Assembly (NCBI GenBank): GCA_026415395.1
Contig: JAOAHD010000017.1
Span: 85,001 to 149,000, forward strand
DNA: 64,000 nt
Reading direction: 5' to 3'
DNA from: Candidatus Binatia bacterium
GTDB lineage: Bacteria > Desulfobacterota > Binatia > HRBIN30
Numbering within the stretch: the first letter of the stretch is position 1; each line of letters opens with the position of its first letter. Below the pieces are notes generated by a model. It saw only the letters and a program-made list of their open reading frames with translations. It was not told the origin of the DNA and searched no databases. Below are positions 10,959 through 19,320 of the stretch, in pieces. The translations under genes and the position numbers were made by a program.

Positions 10959-11576
10959 TTATTCTTGGAGCTCTACGTTCCAGTAGGAAGCGTCAACAAG
11001 GGAAAGAAACGGGGCCCATTCTTTATAGCGACGCAAGCTAAAGGTCTCGAGCATGAACGGCGTCCATTCCGGGCGCCGGGGCGTTCGGAGCAACTTCATG
11101 CCCGCTTCCTCCGGAGTGCGTCCCCCTTTGCGGCGATTGCACGTGTGGCATGAGCAGACAACGTTCTCCCAGGTCGATTTACCCCCACGCGAGCGGGGAA
11201 TCACATGATCGAGATTCAGTTCGCTCCGCGGGAAAACCTGGCCACAGTACTGACAAGTATTGCGATCACGGCTGTAGATGTTGAAGCGACTAAAGCGCAC
11301 GCGCCGTTTGGGAACGCGGTCAAAGGCCAGAAGCAGAATCACCCGCGGCACGCGAATGACTCGGTCCACCAACCCGATACGTTCGTCATGCACGCTTGCC
11401 GAGAGTTGCGCCCAGCTCTCGAAATCAAATGTCCTATATTCCTGATCGACAGCATGTGCGAGCCCCTGGTACAGAAGACAGAACGCGCGCCGCACAGAGG
11501 TGATGTGAACCGGCAGAAACGACCGGTTTAAGACAAGTACTTTAGAATTTAGCACACTGCCTGCTGCTGCTTGCAT
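10959..11576 (-). CDS. HNH endonuclease family protein
   Basis: About 205 residues. The N-terminal half (SKVLVLNRSFLPVHITSVRRAF) is the typical lead of stand-alone bacterial HNH proteins. The C-terminal half carries the zinc-stabilised HNH fold: CQYCG, then LDHVIPRSRGGKSTWENVV (His and Asn of HNH), then CHTCNRRKGG. These are nucleases of unknown cellular target, found in many environmental bacteria without an attached restriction or mobile element, as here. The frame is open to a TTG at 11603; I chose the ATG at 11576, though the GTG at 11555 (giving MLNSKVLVLN) matches the family start better. Convergent with the FBPA/P gene. Confidence 0.83.
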   Translation of the reverse strand: MQAAAGSVLNSKVLVLNRSFLPVHITSVRRAFCLLYQGLAHAVDQEYRTFDFESWAQLSASVHDERIGLVDRVIRVPRVILLLAFDRVPKRRVRFSRFNIYSRDRNTCQYCGQVFPRSELNLDHVIPRSRGGKSTWENVVCSCHTCNRRKGGRTPEEAGMKLLRTPRRPEWTPFMLETFSLRRYKEWAPFLSLVDASYWNVELQE

Positions 11577-11756
11577 CCCGGCTCCGAACAAATGCCAGAT
11601 CAAAGCATAGCGGCACAGCGCCTAGCCCTGTGAGCGGGTGGTCGTCAAGCCATAGTTTCCTGGGGGCTGCTTATGCGCCATGCCGGTATAAATCCCTCAG
11701 CCTCAGAAGTAAGTGGCAGCGCTTCTCTAGGCATTGCCTCGCCCCCAAATGCCCCT

Positions 11757-11784
11757 TAAGGTAAGTTCCATAAGGTAAGTTCCA
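11757..11784 (+). repeat. Perfect 14-bp tandem duplication containing the ribosome-binding site
   Basis: TAAGGTAAGTTCCA occurs twice head to tail (11757-11770 and 11771-11784). The last A of the second copy is the A of the radical SAM gene's ATG. Each copy holds an AAGG that can act as Shine-Dalgarno, so the gene has a doubled ribosome site. Confidence 0.9.
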
Positions 11785-14636
11785 TGTCGGCAAGCTCCTA
11801 CGAGTCCGCGTACGCCTCCATATTGCCCCTCGTTCAAAAGCCCGGTCGCTACTTGGGAGCGGAATACGGAGTGGTCCGAAAAGACCCTCAGTCGGTACAG
11901 CTTCGCGTGGCCCTGGCATTCCCCGACGTTTACGAGATTGCCCAATCGCACCCAGGTCTCCACATCCTTTACGACCTCCTGAACCGCCGGCGCGATGTGT
12001 ATGCGGAGAGAGTGTACGCTCCATGGACCGATTTGGAGGCCTTGCTCCGCCAGCAAAAGCTGCCTCTGGTCTCCCTCGAAACCTTCACGCCGCTTCATGC
12101 CTTCGACATCCTGGGCTTCACGCTCCAGTACGAGCTTACATACACAAACCTTTTGAACATGTTGAACCTCGGAGGGATCCCCCTCTTCGCGCACGAGCGC
12201 GACCTCCGGTACCCACTTGTGATCGCAGGCGGTCCCTGTGCCTTCAACCCGGAGCCGCTTGCACCCTTTTTAGATGCAGTTTTATTGGGCGACGGCGAGG
12301 AGGCCATTCACGATATTTGCGACGTAGTCCTGCAATGGCGCAAGGCATCAGACAAAGAGGGCTTGTTGTTGGCCCTCCGCAAAATTCGTGGCGTTTACGT
12401 ACCAAAATTTTTCGAGCCAGAATACACGGCGGACGGAAAACTCCTGAGAGTCACCCCTAAATGCTCGGACTACTCACAGGTGGAAAAACGCGTCGTTAGC
12501 GACTTGAACACCATTCCCACGAGGAAAACGTTTCTGGTGCCTTCCGTGCCAGTTGTCCACGATCGGCCAAGCATCGAAGTGATGCGTGGCTGCGTGAAAG
12601 GTTGTAGGTTCTGCCAGGCGGGATACATCTACAGACCTCTACGGGAACGAAGTCCTGAGCGCGTTATCCAGGAAGCTTTGCGAGCAGCTGCATACACCGG
12701 GCAGGAAGAACTCTCGCTGCTCAGCTTGAGCACCGGCGACTACAGTTGCGTCAACCCCGTACTCAAAGAATTAATGGACCGTTTGGAAACTTCCCGCGTT
12801 GCCGTGTCACTCCCATCCACGCGGGTGGAGGCATTGGCACCCTCACTTCTGGAACAAATTCGCCGCGTACGAAAAACAGGCTTTACCTTGGCACCGGAAG
12901 CGGGAACACAAAGGTTACGGAATATCATACAGAAAGAGTATTCAGAAGAGGAGCTCCTGGAAGCTGCAAATTTGATCTTTCGCCTCGGATGGCGACATTT
13001 AAAGCTGTACTTTATGTTGGGGCTGCCAGGGGAAACAGAAGAGGATTTACGTGGAATCGCGGATCTATCGGTCAAGATTCGCAGGCTCGCTCCCCGCGGC
13101 ACGGAGGTTGTTGCATCGGTCTCGAACTTTGTACCCAAGCCCCATACACCGTTCCAGTGGGTTCGGCAGCTCTCTCTGGAGGAGACGAGAGCCCGCCAGG
13201 AGTTCCTACATCAGGCTCTTCGTGGAACCGGCGTCAGCCTCCGTTATCACGATGCGCGGCTTTCGGTTTTAGAGGGGATTTTTTCCCGCGGAGACCGCCG
13301 AACTGCTGCAGCCCTTTATCGAGCGTTTCAGCTTGGATGTCGCTTCGACGGATGGACCGACCAGTGCCGCTTCGACCTGTGGGAACAAGCACTCCAAGAA
13401 TCGGGGATCGACATCGGGCATGAGTTGCGCCGTAGATTGCTCGATGAACCGCTTCCTTGGGACCACTTGAGTTCGGGTGTGACAAAACAGTTCTTCCAGC
13501 GCGAACTTGCTCGCGCTTTTGAGGGCACATTAACGCCAGACTGCAGTATCGCCCGCTGCACGTACTGCGGGGCCTGTGACTTTAAGGAGATTCGAAACAT
13601 TGATTACCACATAGCCGGATCGAAGGCGGCCGAGCACCGGGGTAGCGCAATCCGACACTGGGCAGCAGACGTGGTTGGAACGGCTCGGGAAAGCGATGAC
13701 TGGGAGCCCAGAGGATGGAAGAAGGTTCATCGACCGGATTTGCTACGGTCGCCGCTGCGATCGCCGCTAAACACCATGAATCCAGAAGCTCAGGAAAAGG
13801 CTGCGCAAGCAGACCAGCCTCATGCCTCGCTGCGCGTGGACACGTTAGGCACGGCGGAAGAATGGCTGACCGCCAATGGCGAGGGTGCTCTTCGCGCTGG
13901 GGTCAGGTTTGACCAGAAGTCCACCCGATGCCGAATCCGGCTACGCTACGTGAAAACCGGCCGCGCGCGCTTTATCGGAAGCGTGGAGTTAACCAATCTT
14001 TTCTACCGGGCTGTCCGCCGCGCAAGGCTACCGGTAGCCTTCAGTGAGGGTCATCATCCCTTGCCAAGACTTTCCTTTGGGCCAGCACTACCGTTCGGGA
14101 TTGAAAGCGAGAGCGAGTTCGCGGACCTGTACCTTTGCGAGTTTCTCCACCCTTCGGAGGTGAAAGATCGTTTGAACGGTGAAATGCCTTCAGGCATCTC
14201 GATCGCGGATGCGGGGGAGGTACCCCTGAGGGCGCCGTCTCTCGGAAAACTCATCCGTGGCGCTCGATACCGAGTGGATCTGTCGGACCTTCTCGCCGAG
14301 CATGGACAATCTTGGATCGTAGCTCGACTCACAAACTATTTGGGCAACGAGTCCAATAATTTCTCCCCTGCCGGTGGTCTCGCAATTACGGGCTACCGGG
14401 AAGACCACGGAGTGCGCCTACTCCTTTCCCAAAGTTCCGATGAGTTGACAGTTGAGATCTCACCTGGACCGCGTGGCGCAACCAAACTGTACCCGCTGTT
14501 GCAATCCTTGCTAGATATGTCGCGGGAACGGGTGCTTCGCCTCCCCGTCCGCAAGGTGGCGACGTTGTTCCGAACGGACTCAACACCGATCCAGGGGCTC
14601 ACGGGCCAGCATCCGTTCTGTTCCACACCGGCGTGA
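11784..14636 (+). CDS. B12-binding-like radical SAM protein fused to a DUF2344 domain
   Basis: 950 residues. The N-terminal part (about 20-190) is the B12-binding-like fold of the TIGR03960-type family (VALAFPDVYEIAQSHPGL, LVIAGGPCAFNPEPLAPF). The radical SAM core has the cluster motif CVKGCRFCQAGY (about 271-282; CxxxCxxC). Another Cys cluster, CTYCGACDF (about 592), may hold an auxiliary Fe-S site. The last 230 residues (CRIRLRYVKTGRARFIG and on) form the DUF2344 domain, separate in some genomes and fused here. The reaction is not known. In many bacteria the gene sits next to an RNase E/G homologue, as here: its TGA overlaps the GTG of the next gene. Confidence 0.88.
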   Translation: MSASSYESAYASILPLVQKPGRYLGAEYGVVRKDPQSVQLRVALAFPDVYEIAQSHPGLHILYDLLNRRRDVYAERVYAPWTDLEALLRQQKLPLVSLETFTPLHAFDILGFTLQYELTYTNLLNMLNLGGIPLFAHERDLRYPLVIAGGPCAFNPEPLAPFLDAVLLGDGEEAIHDICDVVLQWRKASDKEGLLLALRKIRGVYVPKFFEPEYTADGKLLRVTPKCSDYSQVEKRVVSDLNTIPTRKTFLVPSVPVVHDRPSIEVMRGCVKGCRFCQAGYIYRPLRERSPERVIQEALRAAAYTGQEELSLLSLSTGDYSCVNPVLKELMDRLETSRVAVSLPSTRVEALAPSLLEQIRRVRKTGFTLAPEAGTQRLRNIIQKEYSEEELLEAANLIFRLGWRHLKLYFMLGLPGETEEDLRGIADLSVKIRRLAPRGTEVVASVSNFVPKPHTPFQWVRQLSLEETRARQEFLHQALRGTGVSLRYHDARLSVLEGIFSRGDRRTAAALYRAFQLGCRFDGWTDQCRFDLWEQALQESGIDIGHELRRRLLDEPLPWDHLSSGVTKQFFQRELARAFEGTLTPDCSIARCTYCGACDFKEIRNIDYHIAGSKAAEHRGSAIRHWAADVVGTARESDDWEPRGWKKVHRPDLLRSPLRSPLNTMNPEAQEKAAQADQPHASLRVDTLGTAEEWLTANGEGALRAGVRFDQKSTRCRIRLRYVKTGRARFIGSVELTNLFYRAVRRARLPVAFSEGHHPLPRLSFGPALPFGIESESEFADLYLCEFLHPSEVKDRLNGEMPSGISIADAGEVPLRAPSLGKLIRGARYRVDLSDLLAEHGQSWIVARLTNYLGNESNNFSPAGGLAITGYREDHGVRLLLSQSSDELTVEISPGPRGATKLYPLLQSLLDMSRERVLRLPVRKVATLFRTDSTPIQGLTGQHPFCSTPA

Positions 14637-16114
14637 GGCAGCTTCTTCTTGAGTTTTCCTACCTCGACATCCGTGCTGCCCTGCTCGAGCAAGGCACCCT
14701 CGTGGAGTTTGCGACCGAAGATTTGCGCGAGCCGGCTCTCCTGCCCGGCGACGTGTTTCAGGCACGGGTGGTCAAGGTCATGCCAGAGATTTCAGGGGCA
14801 ATTGTGGACCTCGGTTCACAGCACGGGATCTTGCAAACACGTCGCTTTCCGGAATGCGAGGTAGCTCGGACCCGCACGACCCTGGCCAACGGCGCAAAAG
14901 GCTGGGCTTACATCCCTGAAAAACTCCGCGAAGGCTTGAGCATTTTCGTACAAGTTCGAAGGCTGCCCCGAGGTGGCAAATTAGCGAGAGTAAGCCCCCA
15001 CATTGTCATCGAGGGCTTTTTCCTTGCGCTCGCCCTCGGTAGACGCGGCGTCCATTCGCCGTGGCAGATTTCGCGTGAAACCCGTGCCGACATTTTGGGG
15101 GTCTTGGCCAACAGGGGCCTAAGAGAGGATGGATTCGAGGTCCATCCCCGCGCCTGCTTTGCATCGACCGACGAGTTAGTCAGCGAAATTGAGCGCCTCG
15201 AACAAACCCAGCACCGCCTGTTACAGGCTCTGAATGGTTATTCAGGCCCGGGGCTCGTTTATCGTGCTGGGGACCCCGTTCTCCGTCTCTTTCTTGCAAT
15301 CGGCCATCCTGAATTAACCAGCATCTGCGTAGATGGAGACGAAAGCGCACTACGCCGCGCTAAAGAGGCTTGGTTGGGTCTAACCCGGGGTCGCCCCACT
15401 CCCTTTCATCGACACCAAAAACCCACACCTCTTTTCGTGGAACATCGCATCGATGACCAAATCGAGGCGGCCCTCGCGTCCGATGTCCCTATCCCGGGAG
15501 GAGGTTTCGTACGGTTTGACCTAACGGACGCCGCAACCGTGGTTGACGTAAACAGTGGCGACAAGCGACTAGCAAGCCACATCTCTAGCCGCTCACGACG
15601 TAGCCTCAAATCCCTTAATTTCGACGCCGCACGAACGATCCTAACACAGCTCCGCCTGCGAAACTGTTCAGGTTCCATCATTGTCGACTTCGTCAACGCC
15701 CCGGAGAATGGCAGTGAGAGTAGCTGGTTTAGTGTGCTCAAAGATCTCCTGCGGGGTGACGCGGCGATCACTTCTTACCACGTGCATCGAGGCTGCCCGT
15801 TGCTCCACATCCAGCGACGCTACCGGCGGCCCTCACTTGCTGAACTGTTTCTCTGCAAATGCCCAACGTGTGGTTCCGCTGCCAAACGGTTGAACCTAGA
15901 AACCCGACTGCGGAACCTGCTGCGAGAGACCGCCCACAAACTGCGAACGGTACCCTCGGCCCGCCACGCGATCATCGAGGCCCCAAGGGAGCTTTTCGAA
16001 TATTGGTTGCGCAGCGAGCTCGACCTTGTTCACGCGTTGGAAGCCGCCACATCCGTGAACTTCGAGGTTCGGCCCGCCCATTCGAACCAACCGTCCATTC
16101 GACTCGTCACCTAG
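14633..16114 (+). CDS. rng: Ribonuclease E/G family protein
   Basis: Endoribonuclease of RNA processing and decay; 493 residues, the RNase G size. Order: S1-type RNA-binding region (about 35-130), linker, DNase I-like catalytic domain with both expected metal aspartates, in VRFDLTDAATVVDVNSGDKR (about 290-309) and SIIVDFVN (about 343), then a zinc-link CPTCG (about 411). The sequence is clearly more divergent than enterobacterial Rng: the usual MxDxxM after the second Asp is not obvious. Start GTG at 14633 overlaps the radical SAM stop by 4 bp, so translational coupling is likely. Confidence 0.87.
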   Translation: MRQLLLEFSYLDIRAALLEQGTLVEFATEDLREPALLPGDVFQARVVKVMPEISGAIVDLGSQHGILQTRRFPECEVARTRTTLANGAKGWAYIPEKLREGLSIFVQVRRLPRGGKLARVSPHIVIEGFFLALALGRRGVHSPWQISRETRADILGVLANRGLREDGFEVHPRACFASTDELVSEIERLEQTQHRLLQALNGYSGPGLVYRAGDPVLRLFLAIGHPELTSICVDGDESALRRAKEAWLGLTRGRPTPFHRHQKPTPLFVEHRIDDQIEAALASDVPIPGGGFVRFDLTDAATVVDVNSGDKRLASHISSRSRRSLKSLNFDAARTILTQLRLRNCSGSIIVDFVNAPENGSESSWFSVLKDLLRGDAAITSYHVHRGCPLLHIQRRYRRPSLAELFLCKCPTCGSAAKRLNLETRLRNLLRETAHKLRTVPSARHAIIEAPRELFEYWLRSELDLVHALEAATSVNFEVRPAHSNQPSIRLVT

Positions 16115-16193
16115 GGTGAGAGCCAGAGGTCTAAACGCCGCGCAAGTTTCTAGGGGGCGATAGTTAAGTTGTGCCCCTGCTGACTAGGCCAGT

Positions 16194-16222
16194 TTGAAAT
16201 AGCATGGGACGCTCACTAGGAT
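16194..16222 (+). promoter_or_regulatory. Candidate promoter of korAB
   Basis: TTGAAA (16194-16199), a 17-nt spacer and TAGGAT (16217-16222) lie about 100 nt before the korA ATG, inside a 210-bp non-coding gap. A small GGATT/AATCC hairpin overlaps the expected start of transcription. Confidence 0.5.
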
Positions 16223-16324
16223 TACCGCAATCCTGGACGGAATGACAATGTCGGAAGTGTCCTTGGACAGAGGCCGAAAGTTTCAGTGGCGAAACCTTAA
16301 AGTAAGCTGAGGAGAAACGCACGA

Positions 16325-18193
16325 ATGGCTGCACCACCGGCGGACCCCGCCGTAAAACATCAACCAAAACCGCGTACAGAACGCGACCATGTTGTCATCC
16401 GCTTTGCTGGCGACTCAGGCGACGGCATGCAGGTCGCGGGCATGCAGTTCACCAATGAGTCTGCCGTCGCCGGTAATGATTTGAGCACCTTACCCGACTT
16501 TCCGGCCGAGATTCGGGCGCCCGCGGGTACCCTCGCTGGCGTCTCCGGATTTCAGGTGAACTTTGCAAATCACGAAATCTTCACGCCCGGCGACGAGCTC
16601 GATGTGCTCGTGGCGATGAACCCAGCGGCGCTCAAGATGAACATTGGAGATCTCAAGCCCAACGGGATCTTAATTGTCGACCGGGAACAGTTTGGCGAGC
16701 AAAACCTGCGTAAAGCTGGCTATGACTCTAATCCGTTGGAGGACGGTTCGCTCGCAAAGTATCAGGTGTATCCGATCGACATCACCAAGCTCACTGCGCT
16801 AACGTTGCGCGACACGAACTTGCCCGCACGAACCGTCAACCGGTGCAAGAACTTTTTCGCTCTCGGGCTTGTGTCTTGGCTCTTCCAGCGTCCGGTTGAA
16901 CCCACCCAAAAGTGGATCGCGACCCGCTTCCAAAAACGGCCCGATTTGGCGGATGCGAACATCCGCGTCTTGCAAGCTGGTTTTCACTTCGGAGAGACCT
17001 CAGAGTTGTTCGCCAGTGCCTTTGAGGTCAAGCCAGCACGCCTTGCTCCCGGAACGTACCGAAACATCACTGGGAACAGCGCACTTGCGTTGGGTCTCGT
17101 GGTCGCTGCGCGGAAGGCGGGTCGGCCGCTGTTCCTTGGCAGTTATCCAATTACTCCGGCGAGTGACATCCTTCACGAGCTTGCGGCCTTAAAAGAGTTC
17201 GATGTGTACACCTTTCAAGCCGAGGATGAGATTGCCGGAATCGGTGCTGCGCTCGGGGCGGCGTTTGGCGGCGCAATTGCTGTGACCACCACGAGCGGAC
17301 CCGGAATGTGCCTAAAGGCGGAAACCATCAACTTGGCCGTCAGCGTCGAGTTACCCCTAGTCATTTGTGATATCCAACGAGGCGGTCCCAGCACCGGGCT
17401 GCCGACCAAGGCTGAACAGGCAGACCTACTGATGGCGCTATACGGCCGTAATAGCGAGTCGCCCGTTGTCGTAATGGCCCCAGCGACGCCAGCGGACTGC
17501 TTCGCAGTCGCCATCGAGGCAGTGCGGATAGCGGTCAAGTACATGACCCCAGTCATCATCTTGTCCGACGGTTACTTGGCGAACGGCGCTGAGCCATGGC
17601 GGCTTCCCGCTATCGAAGACCTTCCCGACGTCCCGGTGCACTTCCGGGTCGACCCGAAGGGCTATTACCCGTACCTGAGAGATCCGGAAACACTTTCCCG
17701 TCCGTGGGTGGTCCCTGGCACACCAGGCCTCGAGCACCGGATCGGCGGTCTCGAAAAGGAGCATCTAACTGGGAATGTGAGCTACGCGCCGGTTAATCAC
17801 GAGCAAATGGTGCGAGTGAGGGCCCGCAAGATCGCAGGGATTGCTCGCGAAATTTCGCCGACCGAAGTGATGGGGCCCAGCAGTGGTGACCTCCTGGTCC
17901 TCGGGTGGGGAAGTACGTTTGGTCCGATCGAGGCCGCCGTACGGAAGGCTCAAAATGAAGGCAAGGAGGTAGCTCACGTTCATTTACGGCACCTCAATCC
18001 GTTGCCGCCCGACTTAGGGGACGTTTTGAAAAGATTCCGCCGGGTCCTGGTCCCGGAAATGAATCTGGGTCAGCTCGTGAAAATTATTCGCGCAGAGTAT
18101 CTCATCGACGCCGTAGGGTTGAACAAGATCCAGGGCGTGCCCTTCAAAGAAGCGGAAATTTCGCGCCGGATCCGACAGATGTTGGGAGATTGA
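16325..18193 (+). CDS. korA: 2-oxoacid:ferredoxin oxidoreductase, fused gamma-alpha subunit
   Basis: With the next gene it would oxidatively decarboxylate a 2-oxoacid (probably 2-oxoglutarate) to the acyl-CoA and reduce ferredoxin, reversibly. 622 residues: an N-terminal gamma domain (VIRFAGDSGDGMQVAGMQF, about 22-41), then the alpha domain with SYPITPASDILHELA (about 276) and GGPSTGLPTKAEQADL (about 355), hallmarks of KorA-type subunits. Ribosome site GAGGAG lies about 9 nt before the ATG. The two-subunit layout fits oxygen-tolerant Kor enzymes. Substrate is inferred from family resemblance only. Confidence 0.9.
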   Translation: MAAPPADPAVKHQPKPRTERDHVVIRFAGDSGDGMQVAGMQFTNESAVAGNDLSTLPDFPAEIRAPAGTLAGVSGFQVNFANHEIFTPGDELDVLVAMNPAALKMNIGDLKPNGILIVDREQFGEQNLRKAGYDSNPLEDGSLAKYQVYPIDITKLTALTLRDTNLPARTVNRCKNFFALGLVSWLFQRPVEPTQKWIATRFQKRPDLADANIRVLQAGFHFGETSELFASAFEVKPARLAPGTYRNITGNSALALGLVVAARKAGRPLFLGSYPITPASDILHELAALKEFDVYTFQAEDEIAGIGAALGAAFGGAIAVTTTSGPGMCLKAETINLAVSVELPLVICDIQRGGPSTGLPTKAEQADLLMALYGRNSESPVVVMAPATPADCFAVAIEAVRIAVKYMTPVIILSDGYLANGAEPWRLPAIEDLPDVPVHFRVDPKGYYPYLRDPETLSRPWVVPGTPGLEHRIGGLEKEHLTGNVSYAPVNHEQMVRVRARKIAGIAREISPTEVMGPSSGDLLVLGWGSTFGPIEAAVRKAQNEGKEVAHVHLRHLNPLPPDLGDVLKRFRRVLVPEMNLGQLVKIIRAEYLIDAVGLNKIQGVPFKEAEISRRIRQMLGD

Positions 18194-18199
18194 GAGTCC

Positions 18200-19213
18200 A
18201 TGAACATTCCCGCAACGCCACCCAAGCTATCAAGAAAAGATTTCGTCACTGACCAAGACGTCCGTTGGTGCCCCGGATGCGGCGATTACGCAATCCTGGC
18301 CCAAGTGCAGAAAGTCATGCCGGAACTTGGGATTCCACGGGAAAATATTGTGTTTATTTCCGGCATTGGTTGCTCAAGTCGTTTTCCCTACTACATGAAC
18401 ACGTACGGCTTCCACTCCATCCACGGGAGAGCTCCAGCAATTGCGGCCGGTTTGAAAATAACTCGTCCCGAACTGTCGGTATGGGTCGTCACTGGAGATG
18501 GGGATGGCCTCTCCATTGGCGGCAACCACCTCATTCATGCGCTGCGACGCAACATCGACATCAAGATTTTACTCTTTAACAATCGCATTTACGGGCTAAC
18601 CAAGGGGCAATACTCGCCCACATCGGAACAGGGGAAGGTCACTAAGTCGACCCCGTATGGCTCCGCAGATTATCCGTTCAACCCGATCTCCGTGGCCTTA
18701 GGGGCCCAAGCCACCTTCGTGGCGCGCAGTGTCGATGTGGAGGCAAAGCACCTTCAGGATACCCTGCTCCGGGCATACCAGCACAAGGGCACTGCATTTG
18801 TCGAGATCCTACAGAACTGCAACATTTTTAATGATGGGGCCTTCGCTGCCCTCACGGACAAGGAGACCAAGGCTGATGCCCAACTGCTGCTGGAACACGG
18901 TAAGCCCCTGCTGTTCGGCAAGCACCGAAACAAGGGTATTCGCCTGCGAAATGGCAAACCGGAAATTGTCGACGCAGGAGGAAGCACCACGGATTCGGAG
19001 CTTCTCGTCCACGACGAAACAGATGCCGGGTTGGCGTTCCTTTTGAGTCAGCTTACGCCCCCAGAGTTTCCAACACCTATCGGTGTCTTCCACGCGGTCA
19101 CTCGCCCGACCTACGAGGACATCGTTAGAGACCAAATTGAAACAGCCAAAAAACGACGGCCTGCTGATCTAAGCGCACTGCTGCGCCAAGGGGATCTGTG
19201 GACGGTTTCGTGA
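18200..19213 (+). CDS. korB: 2-oxoacid:ferredoxin oxidoreductase, beta subunit
   Basis: Thiamine-diphosphate subunit of the complex, 337 residues. It shows WCPGCGDY (about 23, first Fe-S cysteines), GIGCSSRFPYY (about 51), the ThDP-Mg motif GDGDGLSIGGNH followed by NNRIYGLTKGQYSPTS (about 97-140). A further cysteine follows in LQNCNIFNDG, as in related subunits. The start lies 6 bp after the korA stop, with GGGAG before it, so the two are cotranslated. After its stop come about 105 bp without a clear U-rich terminator before the convergent secreted-protein gene. Confidence 0.92.
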   Translation: MNIPATPPKLSRKDFVTDQDVRWCPGCGDYAILAQVQKVMPELGIPRENIVFISGIGCSSRFPYYMNTYGFHSIHGRAPAIAAGLKITRPELSVWVVTGDGDGLSIGGNHLIHALRRNIDIKILLFNNRIYGLTKGQYSPTSEQGKVTKSTPYGSADYPFNPISVALGAQATFVARSVDVEAKHLQDTLLRAYQHKGTAFVEILQNCNIFNDGAFAALTDKETKADAQLLLEHGKPLLFGKHRNKGIRLRNGKPEIVDAGGSTTDSELLVHDETDAGLAFLLSQLTPPEFPTPIGVFHAVTRPTYEDIVRDQIETAKKRRPADLSALLRQGDLWTVS

Positions 19214-19320
19214 CTCTCAAATTGTTGGTGCCGTTTTAGGGAACCGAGGCTTACTGAAGGTTAGCCAATTCACGAGTGTGCTTCCGTTTGGAAAGGCAGG
19301 CGAACTCCTCGCGAGCGAGG

